A stretch of DNA of 64,000 bases, taken from positions 930,001-994,000 of the forward strand of contig JANFAH010000015.1 in assembly GCA_024663395.1 (NCBI GenBank), in the 5' to 3' direction. Origin of the DNA: Pisolithus tinctorius (taxonomy: Eukaryota > Basidiomycota > Agaricomycetes > Boletales > Pisolithaceae). The translations under genes and the position numbers were made by a program. The notes below the pieces were generated by a model. That model ran no database searches. It had not been told where the DNA came from and worked only from the letters and a program-made list of their open reading frames with translations. Below are positions 1 through 10,429 of the stretch, in pieces (the stretch's first letter is position 1; each line of letters opens with the position of its first letter).

Positions 1-209
1 GGTCCAGAGTAGTACTGGTGATGTGAGTGGTGTATGTAGTTTGTGTGTGGTGGTATGCGAGATGTGCAGTGTAGACAAAGTGAAAAAGAAACTTGTGGTG
101 ATCTTCTGAGTGCCAAAAGGTATCATTCTGTACCTAAGTACAGGGCTTTATAGTCCAGGCAAACACAGAACCTATGTAAGACAGAATACAAGTAAGGAAG
201 GAGGCATGC
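1..209. other. Left flank, nothing recognised
   Basis: No convincing gene, repeat terminus or RNA gene is visible here. The stretch lies just outside the TGTCACACACC end of the first family-1 unit. Confidence 0.5.
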
Positions 210-423
210 TGTCACACACCAAAGGTGTTGTGGACATGGTTACAGCTGACTCTGCCTAACTCATTGACAAGTTGTGCACAATGCCCATGCCATGCAGATG
301 AAGACTAAAGGCCTCATGTGTAGAAAGACTGCTGGACACGAGCAGCCATCCTTCACACAAGAATGAGTTGTCAGTGCTAAAGAGAAAAGAGGAAGCAAGT
401 TAAGTATGCATTAAAGGTTTTTA

Positions 424-731
424 GTGCCCGTGTACAGCATTCCAGTTTTTGTCGTATCTCCACCATTTCCAAAGATAACAACCCTGTTCTCACACTTGCT
501 TAAAGTGCTCAGCCATGCAATTCTGCCTTCCAAATTTGGAGAGGATCCTTGCACCCTACATGTTTCTGCAGCACTCCATCCATCAGACACTCATTTTGCT
601 AAGTCCATCAATCATGGCCACCTCTTCATCAATCATCTTGCTTGTCTCATTTGCCAGAGACAGTGACTATGTATATCTGCCAGGCATTCCCACCAGCTTC
701 CATCCTGAAGCCCCCTGGTTCATCCTGTCAT
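424..731 (+). pseudogene. 5' part of the family-1 unit ORF, copy A
   Basis: This encodes the beginning of the protein carried by all long family-1 units (motifs IPVF.VSPPF and LPSKFGEDP). The frame shifts near 515-660 and the coding stretch is cut at about 731 by the DNA transposon; the other half resumes at 5102. I do not recognise the protein family. It is compared with the intact copy under 3391-4053. Confidence 0.45.
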
Positions 732-733
732 TA

Positions 734-747
734 GGGCTGCTCAAAGT
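734..747 (+). repeat. Left terminal inverted repeat
   Basis: GGGCTGCTCAAAGT matches the right end at 5086-5099 in inverted orientation with one mismatch and is preceded by TTA. The subterminal region on each side carries related CTCCGATT-like motifs. Confidence 0.6.
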
Positions 748-978
748 TAGATGTGGAAGAAACACGCAAGCAAACTCAAGTGTGGTGGAGTTGTGAGTTT
801 GTGGGTGAATATTAAAGCTCCAACTTGAGATTCAAACTCTGCAGAAAAAGTGTGTGACCCGGAAACAGTAGATGTGTAGATAATGCTATTGACGCTCCGA
901 TTTAAAATTTAAACTCCGCTGAAAGGCGTGCATGCTTATCAATAGAGATCTAGCAAGTGATAACCACCTACCAACACC

Positions 979-1131
979 ATGCCTACAGTTACTGAGTGCC
1001 AGGAACTCCTAGACATCCTTCAACAAGCCAGGGAACACTTTGGTCTGCTACAGTACTTAGATATACTACATGTAGCATTGCAGGAGGCTGAAGCTACTGA
1101 CTCTGATGACTCAAGTTTCTTGAGTATGTAA
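979..1131 (+). pseudogene. Orphan first exon inside the DNA transposon
   Basis: An ATG at 979 opens about 48 codons (beginning MPTVTECQELL, ending in an acidic TDSDDSS stretch), followed by GTATGT, a good fungal splice donor, at 1124. An acidic lead of this kind precedes the DDE domain in fungal Harbinger transposases, so this may be the first exon of the lost transposase. The rest of the gene is absent: a G-rich repeat follows. The assignment rests on position and composition only. Confidence 0.35.
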
Positions 1132-1225
1132 ATATATTTTGTTTTTACTTTACTTTGTTCTGAGCAAGTATGACACAGACAACACCAAATTCATTCATAT
1201 TTTAGTATATACCATGGTGTACATT

Positions 1226-1335
1226 GTATATACTGGGGGGGAGGGGAAGGGAATTGTGTACTGGGGGGGGGGGGGGATGCTATTGTGTACTGGGGGGGGA
1301 GAATGCTATTGTATACAGGGGGGGGGATGCTAGCA
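1226..1335 (+). repeat. G-run minisatellite
   Basis: About four imperfect copies of a 30-37 bp unit of the form TGTGTACT, then 7-13 G, then ATGCTAT. Consecutive G-runs on one strand could form a quadruplex. It lies between the orphan exon and the convergent minus-strand gene. Confidence 0.75.
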
Positions 1336-1372
1336 TACTATATGATTAAAAGGAAATGACTGTGTACTGTAT

Positions 1373-2427
1373 TCAGAGGGTGAGGTGAACATTCTGACTA
1401 TCAGACGAAGTACCTTGGTCCTCACCACCTGCAATGCCTTTCTGCAATGCAAGATTCTGAATGCACAGCTGCTCCAGCTGAACTGCAAGCTTCATCTTCT
1501 CAACCTCCTGAGCCACCATTGCTTGCTTGTGCGCATGCAGCTCGCATTGCATTTGCAACTGGTGCTCATGATCCTCCACATGAGCTGACTTCCTCTCCTT
1601 CACCTTCCAGTAGTTGAAGTCCATGCAGGAGTGCTTGTGCTCCAACCAATCTTGCTGCACCTGTTGAAATTGTTGAATGAATGACATTGACATTGAAGCG
1701 AGGCTTGCTGAGAGCTGGTTGGCAGGGGCCTCATGCCCACGCTTACAGGACACCTTGGACAATGATGGCTTGCAGTCGCTATTGTCAGACGGCACAGTGG
1801 AAGATGAAGACATATGAAGCCCCAAAAAAATATTTGAAGATGATATGTCTGAGTCAGATGACTCATCCATGTTTGGAGTGGAAGCTGACCTGGGTTTCAG
1901 AAGAGGGGAGTTGTGCTTGAGAGACAGGTGCATCGGCTGAATTTTTGGGTGGCAGGACATGAAGGGGACGGCGTCGTCATTCAGACTGATGGGATCCCCC
2001 TTGTCAGTGATGAGAGGGGGGGGAGATGGAATGCTAAGCAATGGACAATTAATTCCAAATGGCAGGGGCGATGGGAGAGCAAACAATGAAAGATCCCCCC
2101 TGTCAGAGATGAGAGGGGGGACAGATGGAATGCTGAGTTGGTTTCCAAAGAGGGGGGGCAAAGGGATAGCAAGCGATGGTCATTCATATCTGAATGGGGG
2201 GGTGACATGTGATGACGAATCAGAGGGGGGAGATGGGACAGCAGGCGACAACTGTTGATTGAATGAGGGGAACAACAATGATTGCGAAATGGCAGATGAA
2301 GGCGATGGGATGGGAGACTTGCCGATGTAGTCTACAGCCATTGCCAGAGAATCATCTGCAAAGATTAAGTTAGAACTGCTCTCCCCTATTTTGCCCTCTT
2401 CTAATTCCAATGGTACTGGAGAGCCGG
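1373..2427 (-). pseudogene. C-terminal half of a Harbinger-associated (Myb/SANT partner-like) protein
   Basis: A minus-strand reading frame runs from the insertion point at 2427 to a stop at 1373, broken by one TGA at 2180-2182. It contains low-complexity Pro/Ser segments with a repeated LSIPSPPPLI-type motif (encoded by three direct repeats at 1985-2150), an acidic patch (ESSDSDISSS) and a C-terminal Gln/Glu/Lys-rich predicted coiled coil (about 1380-1650). The upstream exons lie beyond the nested unit, at 4224-4750. Harbinger elements normally encode a transposase and a Myb-like partner; this layout fits the partner, but I see no clear Myb helix motif, so the role is inferred. Confidence 0.45.
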
Positions 2428-4223
2428 TGTGAGTCAAAGTGGGGTTCAGTGGTGGAAACCAACCAAAACCAACACAAAAGACAATGAAAGCGAGTGGTGG
2501 TGTGCCTATGCGGTACCTAGATGGTGGAACCTGTTCTTTGGGAGGGTTTTTGCGAACTACAACACTCAAAGATGAGTGCTGAGGGTTGGGGGTGCTCCTG
2601 ACGAAGAAGGAGCAGGAATGCGAGAGGAAGCGATGGGGTAGACTGCTGTCAGCCTACAGAAGGATGGATGACGACTTAATTCGATGCTCTGAGCTGCACT
2701 GAGCTCAGGGAGGACTTGGAGTGAAGTAGATTGATGATAGACGATAATAAGCGAAGTAGACGATAGTTAGACCCTTAATAAAGTCTCAACTATTGAAGCT
2801 GCTGAATGATTTTCTGAATGATAACAAAATGCGAGCAAGAGGGGCTCTCTGATGTCTTCTTTTTTTTTTTTTTGCTACCTAAGTACAGTGATTTATATAC
2901 AGTACAGGGGCATTGCCTATGGAAAACAAGGTGCAAACACTTGGTAAGTGATTGGTAACTGATGAGTAAGGAATGTAAGCAGTGGGTAATCGTCTTAGAA
3001 AGCATTGGTGAGCATTGGTAAGGATAAGTAAGCCAAAAAGCGAAGAATCAGTAAGCAAGGGCAAAAGATTGGTAAGTATTGGCAACAGGTGAGTCGAAGA
3101 CAGTCAGAATGTCAAAGTATGAGTCAAGTAATGTCAGAAACTGGGAAAGCGCACTGGAATCGCATTAGGGGGAGGCTGTGCATGTCACATCTCGAAGAGA
3201 TCGTTTCTGGGCCAAAGTGGGATGACAGAGAGGCAGCGCTGATCTGATGCCGACACAGTACATCCAAAAGCGGACAGGGTGAGTCAGATGTCAACAGGGG
3301 TCAAGCTTTGGGGGTCTGTGGGGTGACAGGAGCATAAGGGATCACAAATTTCCCCCCCTTACTGTCCTCTCAGTGAAGCAAATAAAAACTTCATGAATGA
3401 GGCTCTGTTGGAAGAGAGGATGAAGGGGGAGTGTCTTCTACCATATCTTGCAATAAGGAGGCAAGATGTGCATCATACTCGTCATGGATGCGATCAGGGA
3501 GAGTGGAGAACAGTAGATTATACTGTAGCTGTCGCAATTTTGGAAGAATGATGGACGAGACTGGTATGAAGACGTTGCAGGGAGCAGGGAGGAAGGATCC
3601 ATATGCTTCTTGGACTGGAGAGACTGAAATGACCACATAAGACCTTTCCAAGCGAATGACAGACCTGAGGCGACCAAAGAATGTCCTCCTAGAGGTCATA
3701 CTGACAAAAAGAATGCGCTGTCCAAGCTGGATGGGCTGAGAGGGGGCAGACGAGGATGGGATGTACCAGGATGCTTCAGGACGGAAGCTAGTAGGAACTC
3801 CTGGTAGATATATGTAGCCATGGTCCCTAGCAAAGGGGACAAGCGAAATGACTGATGTGGAGGCGGCCATATCAGAAGAATTAGCGAAATGAGCGTCTTT
3901 TGGAGGGAGTGCTGTAGAAACATGTGGATTGCACAAATCCTTTCCAATTTTGGAAGGTAGGATCGCGTGGCTGAGCACTACAAGCGAGTGTGGGAATGGT
4001 TTCGGTGTCTGCAGAATTGGCGGAGATACGTCGAAAACCGGAATGCCGTACATGGGCGCTTAACTCACTTCCTCCTTTTTCTTTGGCATTGGCAACTCAT
4101 TCTTGTGCGAGGGATGACTGCCGACATTTCTGGCCGTCCTTCTTCGCATGAGGGCTATGGTCTTCATCTCCATTCATCAGCTACATCCATGTCCACCTCA
4201 CCAAACACCTTTGGTGTGTGACA
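2428..4223 (-). mobile_element. Family-1 long unit, copy B, with CCGG target duplication
   Basis: On the minus strand it runs from TGTCACACACC (4223) to TTTGACTCACA (2428), 1,796 bp. It is flanked by the 4-bp direct repeat CCGG (2424-2427 and 4224-4227), which shows that these are the true integration ends. It carries a complete 220-residue ORF (3391-4053), a G-rich polypurine stretch near 3351-3358, a TATA-type region near 2893, and an A/T homopolymer at about 2858-2873. It interrupts the minus-strand protein gene of the DNA transposon. Confidence 0.7.
3391..4053 (-). CDS. Family-1 unit protein, intact 220-residue ORF, unknown function
   Basis: An uninterrupted ORF beginning MYGIPVFDVSPP. 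Conserved blocks across copies are a hydrophobic N-terminus, YLPGVPTSF, LGQ.ILFVSMTSRRTFFG, LERSYVVISVSPV.EAYGSF, LLFS.LPDRIHDEYDAHLA and an acidic/proline C-terminus ending EPHS. Related open stretches occur in copies A, C and D, so the ORF has stayed largely open in several copies while neighbouring transposon genes are riddled with stops. I see no catalytic motif, zinc finger or clear membrane helix and do not recognise the family. It could be a 3' accessory ORF of an LTR element or the protein of a short non-autonomous element. It lacks reverse transcriptase or integrase motifs. Confidence 0.55.
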   Translation of the reverse strand: MYGIPVFDVSPPILQTPKPFPHSLVVLSHAILPSKIGKDLCNPHVSTALPPKDAHFANSSDMAASTSVISLVPFARDHGYIYLPGVPTSFRPEASWYIPSSSAPSQPIQLGQRILFVSMTSRRTFFGRLRSVIRLERSYVVISVSPVQEAYGSFLPAPCNVFIPVSSIILPKLRQLQYNLLFSTLPDRIHDEYDAHLASLLQDMVEDTPPSSSLPTEPHS

Positions 4224-4750
4224 CCGGGTCCAGGGAGGCTGTCTGAAATGGCATGAGGGTTCGACCACAATTTGAAGAGTCTGACTGCATGAGCAGCGAA
4301 ATTCTGGCCACTATCAGCACCACTCCATATGCTGTTGTATGCAGGGTTCGTGTGCCACCAGCTGTGCAGGTCTCCCCATGGCAGGAATTCCCTCTGAATA
4401 CCATCTGGAAGTGATCAGTGCACTGATAGTGAGTGATAAAGGTGTGGTGACGTACCTATAATATTTTTTGTGCTTGTGTTGCTCGCAAGATCATCGTAAG
4501 TCCGACCGGCACCTGTCTGCCCAAGCAACGTGATATATTTCCGATATTCCTGCTTCAAACTGCGGATGGGAGAAACGTACACATCAAGACAACTTCAAAT
4601 TGGACCAGCAAATATACCCAGGTTGTCCTGAGCGAGGGCACAGATCTCGACAGACTCATCACCCACTGAAAAAATTACCTTTGCAATCTCCACATATATG
4701 TCATTCTTCCCATGGTGCAACTGCTGCTTACTTCTACCTTCCTCCCAAGC
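4224..4750 (-). pseudogene. N-terminal exons of the Harbinger partner-like protein
   Basis: Minus-strand sequence continuous with 1373-2427 once copy B is removed. The exon ending at the insertion site reads ...AYNSIWSGADSGQNFAAHAV then RLFKLWSNPHAISDSLPG, in frame with the downstream part. Further upstream, a segment containing WEEG and GKNDIY with a GTAATT donor near 4670 looks like an earlier exon. The exon model between 4450 and 4750 is uncertain. Sequence upstream of 4750 may add more exons. Confidence 0.4.
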
Positions 4751-5101
4751 ATCCTGCATAGAATCGGAAAAGAGCTTCTTGCAAGCTGCTTCATGAGTTT
4801 TACACCATTTGATAAGGCAATTGGTTCATGCAGCATGTGCCATTTCCCACTGAATCTGAATATTTGGCTGCTTCACGATGGATTTGGTGGATTGCAATGA
4901 TGGGAGACCAGGGGAGCCTGGCCCAGTTGCTGAGGCCATCACTACATCGAGTGAGAGTGAGAAGTGAGTGGTTCACTTACGAAACTTGGCCGAAGTTCAA
5001 TCGGAGTTTCAATCTCCAGGTTCTCAGCCAGAAACTCACTGAAAAACATGCGAGAAACATGTGAGAAACATGCAAACCTCCTCAGACTTTGAGCGGCCCT
5101 A

Positions 5102-5464
5102 TTGTCAGCCCCATCTCATCCCATGCAGCTTGGTCAGCATGGTCTCCTTGTCAGTATGACTTCCAGAAGAATGTTCTTTGGTTGCCTCAGGTCTGTCACT
5201 TGGTTAGAAAGGTCTTATGTGGTTGTTTTGGTCTCCCCAGTTGTTGAAGCATATGGATCGTTCCTCCCTGCTCCCTGCACTGTCTTTATTCCAATCTCAT
5301 GCATCATTCTTCCCACATTGCAACAGCTGCAGCATAATCTACTGTTCTCCAGCCTCCCTGATCGCATCCATGATGAGTATGATGTGCATCTTGCCTTCTT
5401 ACTGCAAGATCCAGCAGAGGACATCCCCCCTTCTCCTCCTCTTCCATCAGAGCCCCATCCATGA
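5102..5464 (+). pseudogene. 3' part of the family-1 unit ORF, copy A
   Basis: 120 codons stay open and match the C-terminal half of the intact copy B ORF (LGQHGLLVSMTSRR, IHDEYDVHL, terminal EPHP). It is the continuation of 424-731 across the inserted DNA transposon. The codon match to copies B, C and D is clear, although copy A is the oldest by nesting. Confidence 0.5.
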
Positions 5465-5912
5465 AGCTTTTGTTAACTTTTCTGAGAGGATGAAAGGGTG
5501 GGAGACATGATCACCTATGCTCCTGTTGCCCCACAGACCCCCAATGCCCTAGCCCCCTTTGATGCCTGACTCATGCCCTTCAGTTCTGGAATTAATACTT
5601 CCCTATTTGGAAACACCATCCATCTGTCATGCCATCTTTGGGTCTAGAGATGTCTCCACTGAGATCTGACTTGCATCCCCACCCCCCTAATGTGATATCA
5701 GTGTGCTTACTCAGTTTCTGACTCCATTTGACTCATTTTGTGATATGTTGACTGTCCTTGACTTGTTCATTGCCAATACTTACCAATCTTCTTTGCTTGC
5801 TTACTTTTCATTTCTCACTTACTCATCATGATTACTCAGTCCTTACTCATTACTTACCAAGTGTTTGTGCCTTGTTTGTCACAAGCTGTGCTCCCCCCAC
5901 AGTATATAAACC

Positions 5913-6727
5913 TGTCATGACCATGACACCAGCGTAAGCCCCTAACACCTACTCCGCCCTCTTCCGACATGTTCCCGTGCTTCTCCGCCCTCCTCCGACG
6001 TGTTCCTGCACTCCTCCAACCCTCCTGACACATCTCCACACCTCTCCGAGGTCCCCTGTCCATGTTCTGACCAACTCCGCTCAACTCTGCCCTAAGGTTG
6101 GTCATGTGGGCTGTCGGACTTGCGGCCCTGCATTCTAGATAGGGTTCCGCCCTCATGTTGGTTTTCTCCATTCTTCTGCTCCTTTGGTATTTACCCTCTT
6201 TTCCTTGTTGTAGTAGTTTCCTTGTCTCAGTTAAGGTCCCCATCGTCCCTACCCTCTATCCCTTGTGTCAGAAGGACTCTAACCCACTATACACTTATTG
6301 GTTTACATTCCGTACTGCACCGCCTTTGACCTACATCATATATAAGGCCACGTAGTACTCCGATGTAGTCAGTACGAATATCGAATAAAGTCCCCACCTT
6401 CAACTCCCTCTCAGTCCCCTCCGGAGTTTCGTCTCCACTTCCTCTGAGTCCGCTCCACCTCTGGAATACAAGGGCTGAGCTCGCGCAAGGGGGCAGCGCA
6501 CTAGCTGAACCCAACACCCTCTCATCCGACCTCCGACCTCTGACCTCCGGCTCCGACTCCGACCTCAGCCTCCGAAACTTCCCTTCATACCCCTCCGCTC
6601 ATTGTTCGTCGAATATCCCACCACCCACTGGTCGGATTCGCTTCGGACTTTGACCGCTGTGCTCCGCAGCCCAACCCGCTCCAACTCCGCCCTAAGAAGG
6701 AGCCAGGGGTGTTGTCCGACTTTGACA
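5913..6727 (+). mobile_element. Solo LTR (family 3) with AAACC target duplication
   Basis: 815 bp starting TGTCATGACC and ending TTTGACA, with perfect TGTCA/TGACA inverted termini. It is flanked by the 5-bp direct repeat AAACC (5908-5912 and 6728-6732) and interrupts family-1 copy A between its TATA region and the following segment, as seen by comparison with copy C. It has a TATATAAG box near 6338 and an AATAAA-like signal near 6383, consistent with U3-R-U5. It is CpG-rich compared with its surroundings, so probably young. No internal region remains, as expected after LTR-LTR recombination. Related sequence occurs at 38495-39100. Confidence 0.85.
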
Positions 6728-7263
6728 AAACCCCCATGTACTTAGCTACACCCAAAGTGAATCAGAAGTCACTCAGAAGTCAGTTCAGCTCTTTCAGTGC
6801 ATATCTTGATGTCAACAGTTGAGGCTCATTCAGAAGAGTCTATCTGTCACCATCCATCATCCTTTGTAGTTGAGGCTCCATCAAGGGTCTATCTCCCTCT
6901 ATTCATCATCAGCAGTATCATCAGTGCTTAGTCAGCAACATTTTGCTTAGTCATTCTTCCACTCCTGCATAACTTGTCATCGACTTGTGCCAAGAGCACA
7001 TCCTAAAGATCATCATGCCAGAGTACTTTTGGCTGAACACCTTCACTCTGTTCAGCATCCCCTTCTCAATCAGCATTTGTTCATCTTCTCCTGCATAGCT
7101 CATCAATGACGTGTGCCAGGAGCACCCTCCACTTGAAGTCCCCCCCACACATTTAGGTTTTTCTGCACTCCAGGTTCTGTGGAGGCAAACCACCACTCAC
7201 TCTTATTTGTCTTTTGTGTTGGATTTGTTTGGTTTATACCAGCTTTCCACACTTTGACTCACA

Positions 7264-7540
7264 GCACAACAGTGTATACACACAAGACAGGCCGGAACAG
7301 AGGCCAAGGGTATACTACTAGCACAAAAGGAATAGAGACCATGGTAAAAGAAAGAGTCTGAGGGAAAAGAAGTGACTGGAGCACAGCAGCCACAGGTATA
7401 GCATTGCATGAGAGGGAGTGAGGGTGTGGGAAGGTAGCACGTGATCAACAGTGAATGTGAGAGGTGAGGGGACATAATGGTAGTCATGGAATGGTCAATG
7501 ATAGGGGCCTACATGTCCAGGGAATGCGGATTCCCTACAA
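7264..7540. other. Spacer between family-1 copy A and Helitron Rep
   Basis: No recognisable gene. A short GATGAATGAT-type simple repeat at about 7553-7576 directly precedes the Helitron Rep segment. Confidence 0.4.
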
Positions 7541-7562
7541 CAGTTGCAGTCAATGATGATGA

Positions 7563-8560
7563 ATGATGAATGATGAATGGTTTGAAGGTTTGCTCTTCTG
7601 CTGGTTGGAGGACGTTATCCAGTGTGAACTTCCTGGAACAATGATAGGGAGCATTGGAGATACAGGTTCATCAAAACCTGCATGGCCAGAGGACATGCCC
7701 AATCCTCACTTACAGGAGCCACCCCAGATTGCTGTGTGTGAGCAGATTGTCTTTGAAGATGCATTTCATGAATTTGTCACATACCTTGCAATTCAGTGTA
7801 TTTGGCATGAACATACCCTGACCTGTTTTAAACATCTTCACCCTGGAGAGGAACCCCAAGATGAGAATTGTCAGATGCAAATTGACAGTTCCATCCATGC
7901 ACTGTCTTACCTCAATCCTGAGACACAATCTATCCTTCTTCAGTGACATCATTCATGGGTCAATAATTATAATGACATTGTTTTATTTCTTCTGCAATGT
8001 AACATGGGCATTAAGTTCATTGGGTCTGGTGCAGCAGCAAAAGCATTGACTTACTATGTCAGTGATTATATCACCAAAAATGAATTACAAGTACACATTG
8101 GTTTTCAGGCCATTCATGTGGCTATGGACAGTCATTGGAAACATTTTATGGGTGATGTGGAGGCCTCTTCAATGGTGCATGAACAAAACCTGCTGACAAA
8201 AGCTGTTATTGCTATGATGGGCAGGTGCAAGGTCTCCCATCAACAGGTTATGAGCTATTTAATTGGAGGTGGTGATTATTACACTAGCCTTGAGTTTTGT
8301 ACCATATGATTTTATGAATTTATCAACATAGCAGTGCTGCATGAGCTTCATGTCAATGGTGATTGTGACTGCAGAGCACAAGCCAGTGCAGATTGTCCTG
8401 GAAATGTGTGTGGTTTGATGTGTATGGCACATGCATCTGATGATACACTGTCTGTGGTGTTGGAACCTTTGGATTACTTGATGTGTCCCACCATGGCACC
8501 TTTCAAGGACATGTGCTTATGGCAGTTCTGGGAACAAACACAAAAAGTTAAATGGACCAG
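7563..8560 (+). pseudogene. Helitron Rep/helicase protein, middle part
   Basis: One continuous frame broken only by two TGA codons (7944-7946 and 8307-8309). It contains blocks typical of the helitron-like replicase domain of fungal Helitrons: HEHT.TCFKHL, WVNNYNDIVLFLLQCNM, KFIGSGAAAKALTYYVSDY, and SHQQVMSYLIGGGD. The HUH nuclease N-terminus is missing, so the copy is 5' truncated near 7.5 kb. The frame is cut at 8560 by family-1 copy C and continues at 10430. In an active element the protein nicks and rolls out single-stranded transposon DNA in the nucleus. The first TGA stands where relatives have arginine. Confidence 0.75.
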
Positions 8561-10429
8561 TGTGAGTCAAAGTGTGGAAAGGTGGTGAAAACCAAACAAA
8601 TCCAACACCAAAGACAAACAATGTGTGAGTGGTGGTTTGCCTCCATGGAACCTGGAGTGCAGAAAAACCTAGTGTGGGGAAATTTCAATAGCAGGTGCTC
8701 CTAGCGCAAGTCAACAATGAGCTATGCAAGAGCAGATGAATGAATGCTGATTGAGAAGGGGATGCTGAATGGAGTGAAGGTGTTCAGCCAAAAGTACTTG
8801 GGAGTAATGGACTTTGATTGAATATGCTCCTGGTGCAAGCCAATGATGAGGTACACATGAGTGGAGGGATGACTAAGCAAGACTGCTGACTAAGAGTGGA
8901 GAAAGCTTCAGATAAATGATGGATGTAGATAGACCCCTTTGTAGAGCCTCAACTACCAATGATACAAATGAAGACAGATAGACTCTTCCAAATGAGCCTC
9001 AACTGTCAACAATGAGTTATGCTGAGCTGAGCTGAACTGACTGCTGAGTGACTTCTGATTCACTTGTGGATTGCTTGGGGTGTAGCTAAGTACATGGGGG
9101 TCTATATACTGTGGGGGGAGCACAGCTTGTGACAAACAAGGCACAAATGCTTGGTAATTAATGAGTAAGGACTGAGTAATCATGATGAGTAAGTGAGAAA
9201 TGAGAAGTAAGCAAGCAAAGAAGATTGGTAAGTATTGGCAATAAACGAGTCAAGGATAGTCAAAATATCACAGAATGAGTCAAATGGAGTCAGAAACTGA
9301 GTAAGCACACTGATATCACATTAGGGGGGTGGGGATGCAAGTCAGATCTCAGTGGAGACATCTCTAGACCCAAAGATGGCATGACAGATGGATGGTGTTT
9401 CCAGATAGGGAAGTATTAATTCCAGAATTGAAGGGCATGAGTCAGGTGTCAAAGGGGCTAGGGCATTGGGGGTCTGTGAGGCAATGGGAGCATAGGCAAT
9501 CATGTCTCCCACCCTTTCATCCTCTCAGCGAAGTTAACAAAAACCTCATGAATGGGGCTCTGATGGAGGAGGAGGAGAAGGGGGGACATGTTCTGCTGGA
9601 TCTTGCAGTAAGAAGGCAAGATGCATGTCATACTCATCATGGATGTGATCAGGGAGGCTGGAGAACAGTAGACTATGCTGTAGCTGTCGCAGTGTGGGGA
9701 GAATGATGGATGAGATTAGAATAAAGATGGTGCAGGGAGCAGGGAGGAACGATCCATATGCTTCATCAACTGGGGAGACTGAAACAACCACATAAGACCT
9801 TTCTAACCAAGTGACAGACCTGAGGCAACCAAAGAACGTCCTTCTGGAAGTCATACTGACAAGGAGAACATGCTGACCAAGCTGCATGGGATGAGATGGG
9901 CCTGACAACAACAGGATGAACCAGGGGGCTTCAGGACAGAAGCTGGTGGGAACACCTGGCAGATATATGTAGCCACTGTCTCTGGCAAATGAGACAAGCA
10001 AGATGATCAATGAAGAGGCAGCCATGATTGATGGACTTAGCAAAATGAGCATCTGATGGATGGAGTGCTGTAGAAATGTGTAGGGTGTGAGGATCCTCTC
10101 CAAATTTGGAAGGCAGAATCATGTGGCTGAGCACTTCAAGTGAGTGTGAGAATGGAGTTGATATCTTTGGAAATGGTGGAGATACTATGAAAACCGGAAT
10201 GCCATACATGGGCACTAAAAACTTTTAATGTGCACTTAACCCACTTCCTCTTTTCTCTTTAGCACTGACAACTCATTCTTGTGTGAAGGATGACTGCTCA
10301 CATCCAGCAGTCTTTCTATGCATGAGGCCTTTAGTCTTCATCTGCATGGCATGGGCATTGTGCACAACTTGTCAACGAGTTAGGCAGAGTCAGCTGTAAC
10401 CATGTCCACAACACCTTTGGTGTGTGACA
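8561..10429 (-). mobile_element. Family-1 long unit, copy C
   Basis: On the minus strand it begins TGTCACACACC at 10429 and ends TTTGACTCACA at 8561; 1,869 bp, full length, with TATA-type sequence near 9103. It sits inside the Helitron gene. Flanks (CCAG left, TTGA right) show no target duplication, so a flanking deletion or mutation has probably occurred. The internal ORF is at 9546-10215. Confidence 0.7.
9546..10215 (-). pseudogene. Family-1 unit ORF, copy C, frameshifted
   Basis: Two overlapping minus-strand frames (9931-10215 and 9546-10103) together encode the same protein as copy B, with one frameshift between about 9931 and 10103. C-terminal blocks VSMTSRRTFFGCLR and IHDEYDMHLAFLLQD are preserved. 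Confidence 0.5.

Larger units (their letters stand above)
734..5099. mobile_element. DNA transposon with 14-bp TIRs, PIF/Harbinger-like
   Basis: The left end is GGGCTGCTCAAAGT at 734. The right end, read on the other strand from 5099, is GGGCCGCTCAAAGT, with one mismatch. Both ends abut TA (732-733 and 5100-5101), giving a TA or degenerate TWA target duplication. Removing the element rejoins the two halves of family-1 copy A. It is 4,366 bp long, of which 1,796 bp is a nested family-1 unit. It carries a remnant exon (979-1123) and a minus-strand protein gene (1373-4750). TIR and target preference suggest PIF/Harbinger; no transposase core remains inside, so the class is an inference. Confidence 0.6.
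210..7263 (+). mobile_element. Family-1 long LTR-like unit, copy A, split by later insertions
   Basis: The unit runs from TGTCACACACC at 210 to TTTGACTCACA at 7263. Its body is 210-733 plus 5102-7263; the gap is a DNA transposon (734-5099) and the right half also holds a solo LTR (5913-6727). Without these it is about 1.87 kb, matching copy C (8561-10429). TG...CA ends, a TATA motif near 5901, and a 3' third shared with four other copies suggest a long LTR or a short non-autonomous element. No matching internal region was found beside it. I see no clear target duplication: flanks are ATGC and GCAC. Confidence 0.65.
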
